Shown here one piece after another: positions 12,540 to 24,749 of a stretch of 64,000 nt of DNA. The notes below the pieces were generated by a model, which saw only the letters and a list, made by a program, of their open reading frames with translations, searched no databases and had not been told where the DNA came from. This DNA comes from Brachybacterium huguangmaarense (lineage in GTDB: Bacteria; Actinomycetota; Actinomycetes; Actinomycetales; Dermabacteraceae). The first letter of the stretch is position 1, and every line of letters starts with the position of its first letter. The stretch covers positions 2,728,001-2,792,000 of the forward strand of contig NZ_CP107020.1 of NCBI RefSeq assembly GCF_025725725.1, written 5' to 3'. Made by a program: the position numbers and the translations under genes.

Positions 12540-13921
12540 GCCTGGGGCTCCTTGCTCTGGTCGGACCCGGCGGTCGCGTCGGGCAGCGTGGTGCGGGCGA
12601 GGTCGCGCAGGGCCGTCAGGTCCGCGCGGCCGTGGCGGGGCAGGCCGTCGGTGCCGGTCCCCTCGGCGGTCTCGGGGGCGGTCGCGTCGGAGCGTTCGTC
12701 GGCGGGGTTCCCGTCGAGCAGCCCGAACCACTCCGAGGCGGTGTGGACGTCCTTGTCGCCGCGGCCCGAGAGGCTCACGACGATCAGGGCGTCCTCGCCG
12801 AGCTCGCGGCCCAGGGCCAGGGCGCCCGCGAGCGCGTGCGAGGACTCGATCGCGGGCATGATGCCCTCGGTCATCGACAGCAGGGCGAAGGCGTCCATCG
12901 CGTCGGCGTCGGAGATCCCGCGGTACTCGGCGCGGCCGATGCTCGCGAGCCACGAGTGCTCGGGTCCCACACCGGGGTAGTCGAGGCCGGCCGAGATCGA
13001 GTGGGACTCGATCGTCTGGCCGTCCTCGTCCTGGAGGAGGTAGCTGCGGGCGCCGTGGAGCACGCCCGGGCGTCCGCGCGAGATGGTCGCGGCGTGGAAC
13101 GCGGTGTCGACGCCGTCCCCGGCCGCCTCGCAGCCGATCAGGCGCACCTGGGCGTCGTCGAGGAAGGCATGGAACATGCCGATCGCGTTGGAGCCGCCGC
13201 CGACGCACGCGACGACCGCGTCGGGCAGGCGCCCGGCCTGCGCGAGGGTCTGCTCGCGGGCCTCCTCGCCGATGACCTTCTGGAAGTCCCGCACGAGGGT
13301 GGGGAACGGGTGCGGGCCGGCCGCGGTGCCGAAGATGTAGTTGGAGGTCTCGACGTTGGTGACCCAGTCGCGGAACGCCTCGTTGATGGCGTCCTTGAGG
13401 GTCTGCGAGCCGTGGGTGACGGGCACCACCTCGGCGCCCAGCAGACGCATCCGGGCGACGTTGAGGGCCTGGCGCCGGGTGTCCTCGGCGCCCATGTAGA
13501 TCGTGCAGTCGAGGCCGAACAGGGCGGCCGCGGTCGCGGTCGCGACGCCGTGCTGGCCCGCCCCGGTCTCGGCGATCACGCGCTTCTTGCCCATCCGGAC
13601 CGTGAGCAGCGCCTGGCCGAGCACGTTGTTGATCTTGTGGCTGCCGGTGTGGTTGAGGTCCTCGCGCTTGAGCAGGATGCGGGCGCCCCCTGCGAGCCGC
13701 GAGAAGCGGGGGGCCTCGCTCAGCAGGGAGGGGCGGCCGGAGTACTCGCGGGCCAGGCGGGACAGCTCCTCGGTGAAGGCGGGGTCCACGAGCGCCTTCT
13801 CGTAGACCTCGGTGACCTCCTCGAGGGCAGGCACGAGGGCCTCGGGCAGGAAGCGGCCGCCGAAGTCGCCGAAGTAGGGCCCGGCGGCCTCGCGCAGGTG
13901 GGAGGGGATCTGGGTGCTCAC
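12536..13921 (-). CDS. trpB: Tryptophan synthase beta chain, with C-terminal tail
   Basis: The 461-residue PLP enzyme joins indole and serine to give tryptophan. The PLP lysine is K96 in [11 protein letters not shown]. The phosphate-binding loop [12 protein letters not shown] and the [14 protein letters not shown] segment are present. A normal TrpB ends at about residue 405 (ASEWFGLL); the remaining roughly 55 residues are Thr/Ala/Asp-rich and look disordered, ending SDQSKEPQA. The GTG at 13919-13921 overlaps the trpC stop as GTGA and its own stop overlaps trpA, so the three genes are tightly coupled. Apart from the tail nothing is odd. The N-terminus ([21 protein letters not shown]) supports the start. 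Confidence 0.95.
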   Translation of the reverse strand: MSTQIPSHLREAAGPYFGDFGGRFLPEALVPALEEVTEVYEKALVDPAFTEELSRLAREYSGRPSLLSEAPRFSRLAGGARILLKREDLNHTGSHKINNVLGQALLTVRMGKKRVIAETGAGQHGVATATAAALFGLDCTIYMGAEDTRRQALNVARMRLLGAEVVPVTHGSQTLKDAINEAFRDWVTNVETSNYIFGTAAGPHPFPTLVRDFQKVIGEEAREQTLAQAGRLPDAVVACVGGGSNAIGMFHAFLDDAQVRLIGCEAAGDGVDTAFHAATISRGRPGVLHGARSYLLQDEDGQTIESHSISAGLDYPGVGPEHSWLASIGRAEYRGISDADAMDAFALLSMTEGIMPAIESSHALAGALALGRELGEDALIVVSLSGRGDKDVHTASEWFGLLDGNPADERSDATAPETAEGTGTDGLPRHGRADLTALRDLARTTLPDATAGSDQSKEPQA

Positions 13922-14754
13922 CGGGGGTCTCCGTTCGTGGGGGCCACGCGCCCGCGGCGGGCGACGGCGCGGAAGGCGGCGACGGCCGCGGCGGGGTCCT
14001 CGCCCGTCACGAGGGCCTCGCCGACCAGGACGGCGTCGGCGCCCGCGGCGGCGTAGGCGCGGACGTCGTCGACCGAGGCGACCGCGGACTCGGCGATCGC
14101 GACGCGGTCGGCGGGGATGCGTGCGAGCAGGCCGGCCGCGCGGTGCAGGTCGACGTCGAGGGTGCGCAGGTCGCGCGCGTTGACGCCGATGAGGGGGGCC
14201 GGGAGGGCGAGCGCGCGGTCGATCTCCTCGGCGGTGTGGGTCTCGACGAGGGCCTGCATGCCGAGGGAGACCACGAGGTCGTGCAGGTGCGCGAGGCACT
14301 CGTCGTCGAGGGCGGCGACGATGAGCAGCACGAGGTCGGCGCCGTGGGCGCGCGCCTCGAGCACCTGGTACTCCTCGACGATGAAGTCCTTGCGCAGCAC
14401 GGGCACGTCCACCCGGGCGCGCACCGCGTCGAGGTCGGCGAGGGTGCCGGAGAAGCGGCGCTGCTCGGTCAGGACGCTGATCGCGCTCGCCCCCGAGGCC
14501 GCGTAGGTCGCGGCGAGGGCGGCGGGGTCGGGGATGCCGGACAGGTGGCCCTTGGAGGGGCTCGACCGCTTGACCTCGGCGATCAGCCCCAGGGTCGTGC
14601 CGTCGCCGACGAGGGCGGCGCGCGCGTCGAGCGCGGGGGGCGCGGCGGCGGCGAGGCGGGCGATGGCCGCGTCGTCGACGCGGGCGCGGCGCGGGGCGAG
14701 GTCCTCGCGGACCCCGGCGATGATGTCGTCGAGCACGGTGCCCTGTGCGGTCAC
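13918..14754 (-). CDS. trpC: Indole-3-glycerol phosphate synthase
   Basis: This 278-residue TIM barrel closes carboxyphenylamino-deoxyribulose phosphate to indole-3-glycerol phosphate. The active-site lysine is in [13 protein letters not shown] (about residue 62); [24 protein letters not shown] gives the second catalytic Lys and Glu. [13 protein letters not shown] and the SAVASVDDV segment near the C-terminus match the family. The GTG at 14752-14754 has a strong Shine-Dalgarno (GGAAGGAAG, 6 nt spacer). A 35-bp gap separates it from the upstream DUF2752 gene. It does not carry a fused TrpF domain, and no trpF is in the window. Confidence 0.95.
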   Translation of the reverse strand: MTAQGTVLDDIIAGVREDLAPRRARVDDAAIARLAAAAPPALDARAALVGDGTTLGLIAEVKRSSPSKGHLSGIPDPAALAATYAASGASAISVLTEQRRFSGTLADLDAVRARVDVPVLRKDFIVEEYQVLEARAHGADLVLLIVAALDDECLAHLHDLVVSLGMQALVETHTAEEIDRALALPAPLIGVNARDLRTLDVDLHRAAGLLARIPADRVAIAESAVASVDDVRAYAAAGADAVLVGEALVTGEDPAAAVAAFRAVARRGRVAPTNGDPR

Positions 14755-14789
14755 GGGCTGCTTCCTTCCGTTCGGGGGCCGGGCGCCGG

Positions 14790-15266
14790 TCAGGCGCCGA
14801 TGAGCGAGGTGGGCGCGAGGACGGCGAAGGCGGGGAGATTCCTCGCGACGGTGAAGAGGACGAGCGCGACCACGAGGGCCGCGACGAGGGCGCGGCGCCC
14901 GCGGGTCCAGGGAGGGGGCGGCGGGGGCGGCTCGCCGCGCCATCGCCGTCGCAGCCACCGCCACCACACCACGACGACGGCGGGGACGAGCACGACCACG
15001 AACGCGTTGTTGTGCAGGGCGAGCGGGAGGTCCCCGGCCAGGAGCGCGTGCACGGCGCGGGTCATGCCGCAGCCCGGGCAGTAGCCGCCCGTCAGGGCGT
15101 GCCACAGGCACAGCGGGACGTCCTGCCGGTAGGGGTCGAACAGGAGCTGGGAGACGACGGCGCCGCCGATCGCGCCGCCGCCGACGAGCAGGGGAACGGC
15201 GAGGCGCCGGGCGCGCGCGGAGCGGGACTCCTCCCCTGCGTGCGCGCGCAGCGCCGCGGAGGTCAC
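14790..15266 (-). CDS. DUF2752 membrane protein
   Basis: The 158-residue protein matches the DUF2752 family: [25 protein letters not shown] in the middle is its signature, with a CxxC pair that could bind metal. Three hydrophobic segments (about residues 24-42, 85-102 and 130-150) flank it, and a proline run joins a basic patch ([13 protein letters not shown]). Function is unknown for the family. The GTG start overlaps the stop of the HGxxPAAW gene as GTGA, so the two are made together. trpC follows after 35 bp. The location inside a trp cluster suggests, but does not prove, a tie to tryptophan or aromatic metabolism. Confidence 0.82.
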   Translation of the reverse strand: MTSAALRAHAGEESRSARARRLAVPLLVGGGAIGGAVVSQLLFDPYRQDVPLCLWHALTGGYCPGCGMTRAVHALLAGDLPLALHNNAFVVVLVPAVVVVWWRWLRRRWRGEPPPPPPPWTRGRRALVAALVVALVLFTVARNLPAFAVLAPTSLIGA

Positions 15267-15508
15267 CGCCCCGCGGCCTCCGCGCGACGCGCCTTCTGGC
15301 CGAACCCCATGACGCGCAGCACGGCGCTCAGGATCACGGTCAGGACGATCACGACGATGCCGACGATCAGGAGAGCGAGGATCGAGAACGTGAAGCCGAC
15401 GGCCGCCACGATCGCTCCGGCGACGACGCCGACCGTCATCACCCAGGCGGCGGGCGTCTTGCCGTGGTTGAGCGGCGAGGCGGGCGGGACGGCGTAGGTC
15501 TTGGACAT
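15263..15508 (-). CDS. Small HGxxPAAW-motif membrane protein
   Basis: An 81-residue protein with the motif [11 protein letters not shown] near residue 15, followed by two hydrophobic helices (about 22-42 and 43-63) and a basic tail. This is the HGxxPAAW family found in actinobacterial trp loci; its function is not known. The ATG at 15506-15508 has a Shine-Dalgarno (GGAGAGAAG) and gives the usual [10 protein letters not shown] start. An in-frame ATG at 15547 would add 13 residues unlike the family. Its stop overlaps the DUF2752 start. A 73-bp gap separates it from the Trp-associated membrane protein upstream, with a CACAAT (-10-like) at 15546-15551 that could start a separate transcript. Confidence 0.8.
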   Translation of the reverse strand: MSKTYAVPPASPLNHGKTPAAWVMTVGVVAGAIVAAVGFTFSILALLIVGIVVIVLTVILSAVLRVMGFGQKARRAEAAGR

Positions 15509-15581
15509 CGACTTCTCTCCACGTGGGCAGGGCGTTTCGCTGGTCATTGTGCCACGTCCCGGTCGCGATCCCGGGCGGTGC

Positions 15582-16172
15582 TCAGGGGCGGCCGGTGGGG
15601 TCCTCGCCGCGGGTGAGGGCGTCCCAGGCCTTGGCGGGGTCGGTGCGCGGGTCGATCCCGGCGTCCTCGGCGACGGCGGCCGCGTCGGGCGGCGCGCCCG
15701 CCCGGTCGAAGCGGGCCGTGCGCGTCCAGCGCCGGCCGGCGACGAGGACCACGACGCCGAGGACCACGAGCAGCGCCGCGGGGACGAGCGCCACGGCGGG
15801 CCACGGGGTCATGGTGACGGTCTCGCCGCTCCCGGACACGCCGGTCGCCTCGGCGATCGCCGAGGTCGCGTGGGCGGCCGGGTCCAGGAGGACGCGGGTC
15901 GCGCCGATGCCCGCGCCGATCCCGGCCAGCGCGAGCAGGGGGCCCGTGACGAGCCGCACGTGGCGCGAGGAGATCGCGGTCACGAGGGACGCGGCGATCG
16001 CGACCACGGCGAGGGCGACGACGGCGGGCGCGGCGTCGCCGCCCGTCACGTCGACCTCGCTCGCGCCCCCGGCGAGGTCGGGCACGCTCGCGTGCAGCCA
16101 GGCGGCGCGGGCGACGAGGAACAGGGCCCCGGAGACCACGATGCCGGCGAGCACGGCGAGGCGGCGGCTCAC
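15582..16172 (-). CDS. Trp biosynthesis-associated membrane protein (TIGR02234 type)
   Basis: This 196-residue protein has four hydrophobic segments (about residues 5-22, 45-62, 70-88 and 117-140) and a hydrophilic C-terminal 50 residues ending [15 protein letters not shown]. The helix pattern, [25 protein letters not shown] start, [11 protein letters not shown] end and trp-locus position fit the TIGR02234/Trp_oprn_chp family, usually encoded beside trpE. Here trpE is missing and the gene follows hisI directly. The GTG start overlaps the hisI stop as GTGA. The role is unknown; a membrane scaffold or transport role for an aromatic intermediate is only a guess. Confidence 0.8.
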   Translation of the reverse strand: MSRRLAVLAGIVVSGALFLVARAAWLHASVPDLAGGASEVDVTGGDAAPAVVALAVVAIAASLVTAISSRHVRLVTGPLLALAGIGAGIGATRVLLDPAAHATSAIAEATGVSGSGETVTMTPWPAVALVPAALLVVLGVVVLVAGRRWTRTARFDRAGAPPDAAAVAEDAGIDPRTDPAKAWDALTRGEDPTGRP

Positions 16173-16540
16173 GGGGTCGGGCCCTCGCCGGTCACGGCCG
16201 GCAGCTCGCCGCCGTCGAAGCACGTGGTCGTGCCGCGGTGGCATGCGGCGCCGATCTGCTGGACGCGCACGAGCAGGGCGTCGCCGTCGCAGTCGAGGCT
16301 CACGCCGCGCACGTACTGCGCGTGCCCGCTCGTGTCGCCCTTGCGCCAGTACTCCTGGCGCGAGCGGGACCACAAGGTCACGCGGCCGGTCGTGAGGGTG
16401 CGGCGGAGCGCCTCGTCGTCCATCCAGCCGAGCATGAGCACCTGCTCACTCGTGTCGTCCTGGACGATCGCCGCGACGAGCCCCTGCTCGTCGCGCTTGA
16501 GGCGCTCGGCGATCCCGGCGGGCAGCCCGGCCGCGGTCAC
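16169..16540 (-). CDS. hisI: Phosphoribosyl-AMP cyclohydrolase
   Basis: The 123-residue zinc enzyme opens the purine ring of phosphoribosyl-AMP, the third step of histidine synthesis. [40 protein letters not shown] is the core signature, followed by the metal-binding [26 protein letters not shown] with its conserved Asp and Cys residues. It is the cyclohydrolase alone, without a HisE domain. The GTG start overlaps the metK stop, and its stop overlaps the next start, so it is locked between metK and the Trp-associated membrane gene. No other his gene is in the window. In related actinobacteria hisI usually follows hisF, so this neighbourhood looks rearranged. Confidence 0.93.
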   Translation of the reverse strand: MTAAGLPAGIAERLKRDEQGLVAAIVQDDTSEQVLMLGWMDDEALRRTLTTGRVTLWSRSRQEYWRKGDTSGHAQYVRGVSLDCDGDALLVRVQQIGAACHRGTTTCFDGGELPAVTGEGPTP

Positions 16541-17757
16541 AGGGCCCTCGTCAGGTCGTCGGCGCGGTCGGTGCGCTCCCACGTGAACTCGGGGAGCTCG
16601 CGGCCGAAGTGCCCGTGCACGGCGGTGCGCGCGTAGATGGGCCGCAGCAGGTCCAGCTGGTCGATGATCGCGGCGGGGCGCAGGTCGAAGACCTTTCGGA
16701 TGGCCTCGGCGAGCTGGTGGTCGGGCCGGGTGCCGGTGCCGAAGGTCTCGACGTACAAACCCACCGGCTCGGCGCGGCCGATCGCGTAGGCGACCTGGAC
16801 CTCGCAGCGCTCGGCGAGGCCCGCGGCGACGACGTTCTTGGCGACCCAGCGCATCGCGTAGGCGCCCGAGCGGTCGACCTTCGAGGGGTCCTTGCCGCTG
16901 AAGGCGCCGCCGCCGTGACGGGCCATGCCGCCGTAGGTGTCGACGATGATCTTGCGCCCGGTGAGGCCCGCGTCGCCCTTGGGGCCGCCGATCACGAAAC
17001 GGCCCGTGGGGTTCACGTGCACCGTCACGTCGGAGACGTCGAGGCCGATGCGGCCGAGGTCCTCGAGCACGGGGGCGACGACGACCTGCTCGATGCCCGG
17101 CGTGAGCTGGGCGGCGATGTCGACGTCCTCGGCGTGCTGGCTCGAGACGACGATCGTGTCGACGCTGCGCGCGACCCCGTCGTCGTCGTAGCCGATCGTC
17201 ACCTGGGTCTTGCCGTCGGGGCGCAGGTAGGGCAGCACGCCGTCGCGACGGGCGCGCGAGAGGTTGTCCGAGAGGCGGTGCGCGGCGTGGATGGGCAGCG
17301 GCATGAGCTCGGGCGTGTCGGTGCTCGCGAAGCCGAACATGAGGCCCTGGTCGCCCGCGCCGAGGCGCGCGTAGGCCTCTTCGCCGCCGCCCCGGTGCTC
17401 GAGCGAGGTGTCCACGCCCGCCGCGATGTCGGCGCTCTGGGAGCCGATCGACACCTCGATGCCGCAGCTGTCGGCGTCGAAGCCCTTCTCGGAGGAGTCG
17501 TAGCCGATCTCGCGGATCGTGTCGCGCACGATCCGTGCGACGTCGCTGTAGCCGCTCGTGCGGACCTCGCCCGCGACGTGGACGAGCCCCGTCGTCACCA
17601 TCGTCTCGACGGCCACGCGTGCGTCGCGGTCCTGGCGCAGCATGTCGTCGAGGAGGGCGTCGGAGATCTGGTCGCAGATCTTGTCGGGGTGGCCCTCGGT
17701 CACGGACTCGGACGTGAACAGGCGCAGGGAACCCCGGGAGGTGCTCGTGGAGGTCAT
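16537..17757 (-). CDS. metK: S-adenosylmethionine synthetase
   Basis: The 406-residue enzyme makes S-adenosylmethionine from methionine and [25 protein letters not shown], the catalytic-loop [12 protein letters not shown] and the phosphate-binding [16 protein letters not shown] are all present, and the length is typical. Its ATG (17755-17757) lies 5 bp after coaBC, but a TACGCT element 7 nt upstream of the ATG overlaps the coaBC end and no Shine-Dalgarno is present, which suggests an additional leaderless promoter. The stop overlaps the hisI start as GTGA. In other actinobacteria I recall coaBC-metK being followed by priA; here hisI follows. No SAM riboswitch is seen. Confidence 0.97.
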   Translation of the reverse strand: MTSTSTSRGSLRLFTSESVTEGHPDKICDQISDALLDDMLRQDRDARVAVETMVTTGLVHVAGEVRTSGYSDVARIVRDTIREIGYDSSEKGFDADSCGIEVSIGSQSADIAAGVDTSLEHRGGGEEAYARLGAGDQGLMFGFASTDTPELMPLPIHAAHRLSDNLSRARRDGVLPYLRPDGKTQVTIGYDDDGVARSVDTIVVSSQHAEDVDIAAQLTPGIEQVVVAPVLEDLGRIGLDVSDVTVHVNPTGRFVIGGPKGDAGLTGRKIIVDTYGGMARHGGGAFSGKDPSKVDRSGAYAMRWVAKNVVAAGLAERCEVQVAYAIGRAEPVGLYVETFGTGTRPDHQLAEAIRKVFDLRPAAIIDQLDLLRPIYARTAVHGHFGRELPEFTWERTDRADDLTRAL

Positions 17758-17762
17758 GCTCG

Positions 17763-19031
17763 TCAGCGTACGTGCCCCCGCCGACGCACGACCTCGTCGA
17801 GGACGGCGTGTGAGACGACGGACTTGTCACCCGCGGCGCTGCGCACGACCTCCCCGCTCGCGTCGAGCACGGTGACGTCGTTGGCGGCGGCGCCGAACAC
17901 GCCCGCGCTCACGTCGTTGAAGACGAGCAGGTCGGCGCCCTTGGCGCGGGCCTTGGCGCGTGCGTGCTCGATCGGCGCCGTGGCCTCGTCGCCGGTCTCG
18001 GCGGCGAAGCCGACGATCACACCGGGCGCCGTCGCGGGGTCGTCTCGGCGCGCCCCGACGCTCGTCCTCAGGATGTCCTCGGTGCGGACGAGCTCGAGAA
18101 CGGGCACGTCGTCCTCCCCCGTCTTCTTGATCTTGGCGGCGGCGCGGGAGGCGGGCGCGAAGTCGGCGACGGCGGCGGCCATGACGAGCACGTCGGCGCG
18201 GGTGCGCTCGGCGGCGACGGCCTCGGCGAGCTCGGCGGCCGAGCCCACGTCGAGCCGGCGGGCGCCGGGCGGGGAGGGCAGGTCGACGTTCGCGGCGACG
18301 AGCGTCACGTCGGCGCCGCGCACGAGGGCCGCCTGGGCGAGGGCGAGGCCCTGGCGCCCCGAGGAGTGGTTGGCGATGAAGCGCACGGGGTCGATCTGCT
18401 CGTGCGTGCCGCCCGCGGTCACGAGCACGCGGACGCCCTCGAGGTCCCGCACGGGGGCGCCGGCCGGGGTGCGGGGCGCGGTGACGGCGGCGAGGGCCGC
18501 GCCGAGGATCGCGTCGGGCTCGGGCAGGCGGCCGGGGCCGGAGTCGGGGCCGGTCAGGCGCCCGCTGTCGGGCTCGAGCACGGTCACGCCGCGGGAGCGC
18601 AGCACGGCGACGTTCTCGACCGTGGCGGGGTGCTGCCACATCTCGGTGTGCATGGCGGGCACGACGACGACCGGACAGCGCGCCATGAGCGCGGTCGCGG
18701 TGAGCATGTCGTCGGCGCGGCCCAGGCGCAGGCGCGCGAGCAGGTCGGCGGTCGCGGGAGCGATGACCACGAGCTCGGCGTCCTGGCCGACGCGCACGTG
18801 GGCGACCTCGTCGACGTGCTCGAAGACGCTCGTGAGCACCTCGTGGTGGCTGAGCGCCTCCCACGTGGCGGCCCCGACGAAGGCGAGGGAGGCGGGGGTG
18901 GGGATCACGCGCACCTCGGCCCCGGACGCGACGAGGCCGCGCACGACGTGCGCGGCCTTGTACGCGGCGATCCCGCCGCCGACGCCGAGGACCGTGCGCA
19001 CCCCGGCGAGCGGGGAGTCGGCAGCGGTCAT
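17763..19031 (-). CDS. coaBC: Bifunctional phosphopantothenoylcysteine decarboxylase/synthetase
   Basis: This 422-residue flavoenzyme couples phosphopantothenate to cysteine (CoaB half) and decarboxylates the product (CoaC half) in coenzyme A synthesis. The N-terminal CoaC domain has [20 protein letters not shown], the catalytic His region ([24 protein letters not shown]) and PAMHTEMW in place of the classical PXMNXXMW. The CoaB half starts near residue 195 ([22 protein letters not shown]), with NHSSGRQG, a [10 protein letters not shown] strand and KIKK for CTP binding. It follows rpoZ after 7 bp and precedes metK by 5 bp. The ATG at 19029-19031 fits the family start. Confidence 0.95.
   Translation of the reverse strand: MTAADSPLAGVRTVLGVGGGIAAYKAAHVVRGLVASGAEVRVIPTPASLAFVGAATWEALSHHEVLTSVFEHVDEVAHVRVGQDAELVVIAPATADLLARLRLGRADDMLTATALMARCPVVVVPAMHTEMWQHPATVENVAVLRSRGVTVLEPDSGRLTGPDSGPGRLPEPDAILGAALAAVTAPRTPAGAPVRDLEGVRVLVTAGGTHEQIDPVRFIANHSSGRQGLALAQAALVRGADVTLVAANVDLPSPPGARRLDVGSAAELAEAVAAERTRADVLVMAAAVADFAPASRAAAKIKKTGEDDVPVLELVRTEDILRTSVGARRDDPATAPGVIVGFAAETGDEATAPIEHARAKARAKGADLLVFNDVSAGVFGAAANDVTVLDASGEVVRSAAGDKSVVSHAVLDEVVRRRGHVR
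17765..17770 (-). promoter_or_regulatory. Internal -10-like element for metK
   Basis: TACGCT (minus strand) ends 7 nt before the metK ATG and overlaps the last codons of coaBC. The same hexamer with the same 7-nt spacing precedes dut. Lack of a Shine-Dalgarno at both genes points to leaderless transcripts. No -35 match is seen. Confidence 0.42.
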
Positions 19032-19038
19032 CGGTCGG

Positions 19039-19386
19039 TCAGAAGGTGAAGTCGGTGGCCGGGGCCTCGGGAGCGTCGTCGCCGAGCTCGAGGGGGGCGG
19101 GAGCGGGAGCGGCCGGCTCGTCCTCGGAGATCTCGTGGGACTCGAGCAGCCCCGCGTCGATCTCGCGCAGCGCGATCGAGAGCGCCTTCTCCTGGTTCTC
19201 GACGTCGACGAGGGGTCCGACGTGCTCGAGCAGGCCGTCGCCCTGGAGCTGGGCGTAGTAGGCGTTGATCTGGCGGGCGCGCTTGGCCGCGTACAGGACG
19301 AGGGCGTACTTCGAGTCGACGGTCTCGAGCAGATCGTCGATCGGCGGGTTCGTGATGCCCTCGGGCTGGGCGACGGTTCCGGACAC
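19039..19386 (-). CDS. rpoZ: RNA polymerase omega subunit
   Basis: The 115-residue omega subunit helps assembly of RNA polymerase. The conserved core is [34 protein letters not shown], and [13 protein letters not shown] follows. The C-terminal 30 residues are acidic, Pro/Ala-rich and probably disordered. The GTG at 19384-19386 has GGAAGGGA 6 nt upstream. A 112-bp gap to gmk contains a -10-like TAGGCT (19425-19430), so rpoZ could have its own promoter besides read-through. It is followed by coaBC after 7 bp, the standard actinobacterial order gmk-rpoZ-coaBC-metK. Confidence 0.95.
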   Translation of the reverse strand: MSGTVAQPEGITNPPIDDLLETVDSKYALVLYAAKRARQINAYYAQLQGDGLLEHVGPLVDVENQEKALSIALREIDAGLLESHEISEDEPAAPAPAPLELGDDAPEAPATDFTF

Positions 19387-19498
19387 GGGGGTCCCTTCCG
19401 GTAGACGGTGGCGTGCAACGAACCAGCCTACGCCCTGCCCCGTGTTCCGGCGAGGGCAGCCGCGGCGGCCCGGCGTGAGATCGGGCACCCGGCAGGGG

Positions 19499-20092
19499 TC
19501 AGGCGGCTCCGCGGTCCACGCCGATGACGTGCGCGAGCTCGTCGGTCGCGCGGTCCACCTCGTCGTTGACGATCGTGAGGTCGAACTCGGATTCGGCGGC
19601 GAGCTCGAGCCGTGCGGTCGCGAGGCGCCGCTCGCGCTCCTCGGCGTCCTCCGTGCCACGGCCCACGAGCCGCTGGACGAGCGTGTCCCAGTCGGGCGGG
19701 GCGAGGAACACGAAGCACGCCTCGGGAAGGGTGCGGCGCACCTGGCGGGCGCCGGCGAGGTCGATCTCGAGCAGCACGGGACGTCCTTCGCGGCGGGCCC
19801 GCTCGACCTCGGCGCGCGGGGTCCCGTAGCGGTGGCGGCCGTGCACGACCGCCCATTCGAGCATCATGTCCGTCTCGACCATGCGCGTGAACTCCTCGTC
19901 GGAGACGAAGTGGTAGTGCACGCCGTCGATCTCCCCGGGACGGGGGGCGCGGGTGGTCGCGGAGACGGACAGCCAGATCTGGGGATACCGGCGGCGGATG
20001 GCCGCGGAGACGGTGCCCTTGCCCACCGCGGTGGGCCCGGCGAGCACGGTCACCGGGGACGGCGCGCGCCGCTGCGTCGGGGCGGGGGTCAC
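19499..20092 (-). CDS. gmk: Guanylate kinase
   Basis: The 197-residue enzyme phosphorylates GMP to GDP. The P-loop is [10 protein letters not shown] (about residue 18), with [28 protein letters not shown] (GMP-binding) and YGTPRAEVE next; the lid region [16 protein letters not shown] follows. Length is normal. The GTG start overlaps the mihF stop as GTGA, so the two are co-translated, as in other actinobacteria. The segment carries no unusual feature. Confidence 0.95.
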   Translation of the reverse strand: MTPAPTQRRAPSPVTVLAGPTAVGKGTVSAAIRRRYPQIWLSVSATTRAPRPGEIDGVHYHFVSDEEFTRMVETDMMLEWAVVHGRHRYGTPRAEVERARREGRPVLLEIDLAGARQVRRTLPEACFVFLAPPDWDTLVQRLVGRGTEDAEERERRLATARLELAAESEFDLTIVNDEVDRATDELAHVIGVDRGAA

Positions 20093-20415
20093 TCCGAGAA
20101 GTGGGCGATGAGCTTCTCGGCCTGGTGGGAGCCGAGGCCGCGGACCTTGCGCGACGGGGAGATGCCGATCTCCTCCATGATCTGCTGGGCCTTGACCTTG
20201 CCCACGCCGGGGAGGGACTCGAGCAGCGCGGTCACGCGCAGGCGGCCGATGACCTCGTTGGTCTCGGCCTCCTCGATGACCGAGCGGATCTCCTCGCCGC
20301 GGCGACCGGTGGAGTCCTTCAGACGGGCCTTGACAGCCGCGCGCTCACGGCGGGCCTCGGCGGCCTTCTGCAGCGCCTCGGCGCGCTTCTCGGGAGAAAG
20401 AGGAGGGAGGGCCAC
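20089..20415 (-). CDS. mihF: Actinobacterial integration host factor
   Basis: The 108-residue nucleoid protein bends DNA. After a helical, highly basic N-terminal half (PEKRAEALQKAAEARRERAAVKARLK) it has LESLPGVGKVKAQQIMEEIGISPSRKVRGLG, a helix-two-turn-helix DNA-contact region characteristic of MihF/sIHF. The GTG at 20413-20415 has the weak upstream gaggtatcacc. A 138-bp gap to pyrF holds a -10-like TAGAGT at 20489-20494. Its stop overlaps gmk. The pyrF-mihF-gmk order is conserved in the phylum. Confidence 0.93.
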   Translation of the reverse strand: MALPPLSPEKRAEALQKAAEARRERAAVKARLKDSTGRRGEEIRSVIEEAETNEVIGRLRVTALLESLPGVGKVKAQQIMEEIGISPSRKVRGLGSHQAEKLIAHFSE

Positions 20416-20488
20416 GGTGATACCTCGCTGTTCGTCGAGCGGTGCGTCGGGCGGTCGGGTCCGCGGGTGCGGAGCCGGGTGTGGGATG

Positions 20489-20494
20489 ACTCTA
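20489..20494 (-). promoter_or_regulatory. Possible mihF-gmk -10 element
   Basis: TAGAGT on the minus strand lies 73 nt before the mihF GTG in the 138-bp gap after pyrF. It fits TANNNT. No convincing -35 is visible, so this rests on gap position and one hexamer. Confidence 0.33.
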
Positions 20495-20553
20495 GCGCGT
20501 TGAGCGGCGCAGACACGCGTGGGGAGCCGAATTCGGGGCCCCGGCGGGTGTGC

Positions 20554-21383
20554 TCAGCGGTAGCGCTCGGCGAGCTCGTCGGCGGCCCGGCGCAGCGCGC
20601 CGACGTCGGGGCCCGCGCCGAGCAGGGCACGGGAGACCGAGACGAGCACGCGCCCGGAGGCTCCGGCGAAGACGGCGTCCCGCTCGGCGACGCCCGCCCC
20701 CTGGGCGCCGAAGCCCGGGGCGAGCAAGGGCGCCCGGCCCGCCACGAGGTCGATCCCGAGGTCCGCCGGCGCGCTGCCGACGGTCGCACCGACCACGAGG
20801 CCCACGCTCCCCCAGGCCGCCGCGTCGGCGTTCTCGGCCTCGACGAGCTCGACGATCCGGCGGGCCACGGCGGTGCCGTCGGCCTCGCGGGCGTGCTGGA
20901 CCTGGGCGCCGTCGGGGTTGGAGGTCAGGGCGAGCACGAAAACGCCCTTGCCGTGCTCGGCGGCGAGGTCGAGCGCGGGGCGCAGCGAGCCGAAGCCGAG
21001 ATAGGGGCTCGTGGTGATCGCGTCGGCCTCGAGCGGGGCGCCCGGGCGCAGGTGCGCGTCGGCGTAGGCGCCCATGGTCGAGCCGATGTCACCACGCTTG
21101 ACGTCGAGGATGGTCAGGACGCCGCGGTCCCGGGCCTCGGCGAGCAGGTCCTCGAGAGCGGCGACGCCGCGCGACCCGTGCCGCTCGAAGAACGCCGACT
21201 GGGGCTTGATCGCGGCGACGTGCCCGTCGACGGCCTCGAGCACGGCGGCGCCGAGGCGGCGCACCCCGTCGGCGTCGTCGGGCAGGCCCCAGGCGGCCAG
21301 GAGCGGGGCGTGCGGGTCGATCCCGGCGACCACGGGGCCGTGGGCGGCGACGGCCTCGCGCAGGCGGTCGCCGAAGGGGGCGC

Positions 21384-21387
<4 letters not shown>
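20554..21387 (-). CDS. pyrF: Orotidine 5'-phosphate decarboxylase (type 2)
   Basis: The 277-residue TIM barrel decarboxylates OMP to UMP, the last step of UMP synthesis. [15 protein letters not shown] starts the barrel, [12 protein letters not shown] follows, and the catalytic Asp-Lys-Asp array is in [13 protein letters not shown]. The PGFGAQG segment near the C-terminus binds phosphate. This is the longer PyrF type common in actinobacteria. The GTG start at 21385-21387 overlaps the carB stop as GTGA. It is the last pyrimidine gene of the run. Confidence 0.95.

Positions 21388-24748
<3,361 letters not shown>

Positions 24749-24749
<1 letters not shown>

Noticed and set aside
17758-17800. A SAM riboswitch upstream of metK
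   Set aside because: Only 5 bp separate coaBC from metK, leaving no room for an aptamer leader.
18600-18680. CoaBC motif PAMHTEMW with His for the Asn of PXMNXXMW
   Set aside because: It looked like a loss of a key residue, but I recall the same His in actinobacterial CoaBC, so it is probably lineage-typical.
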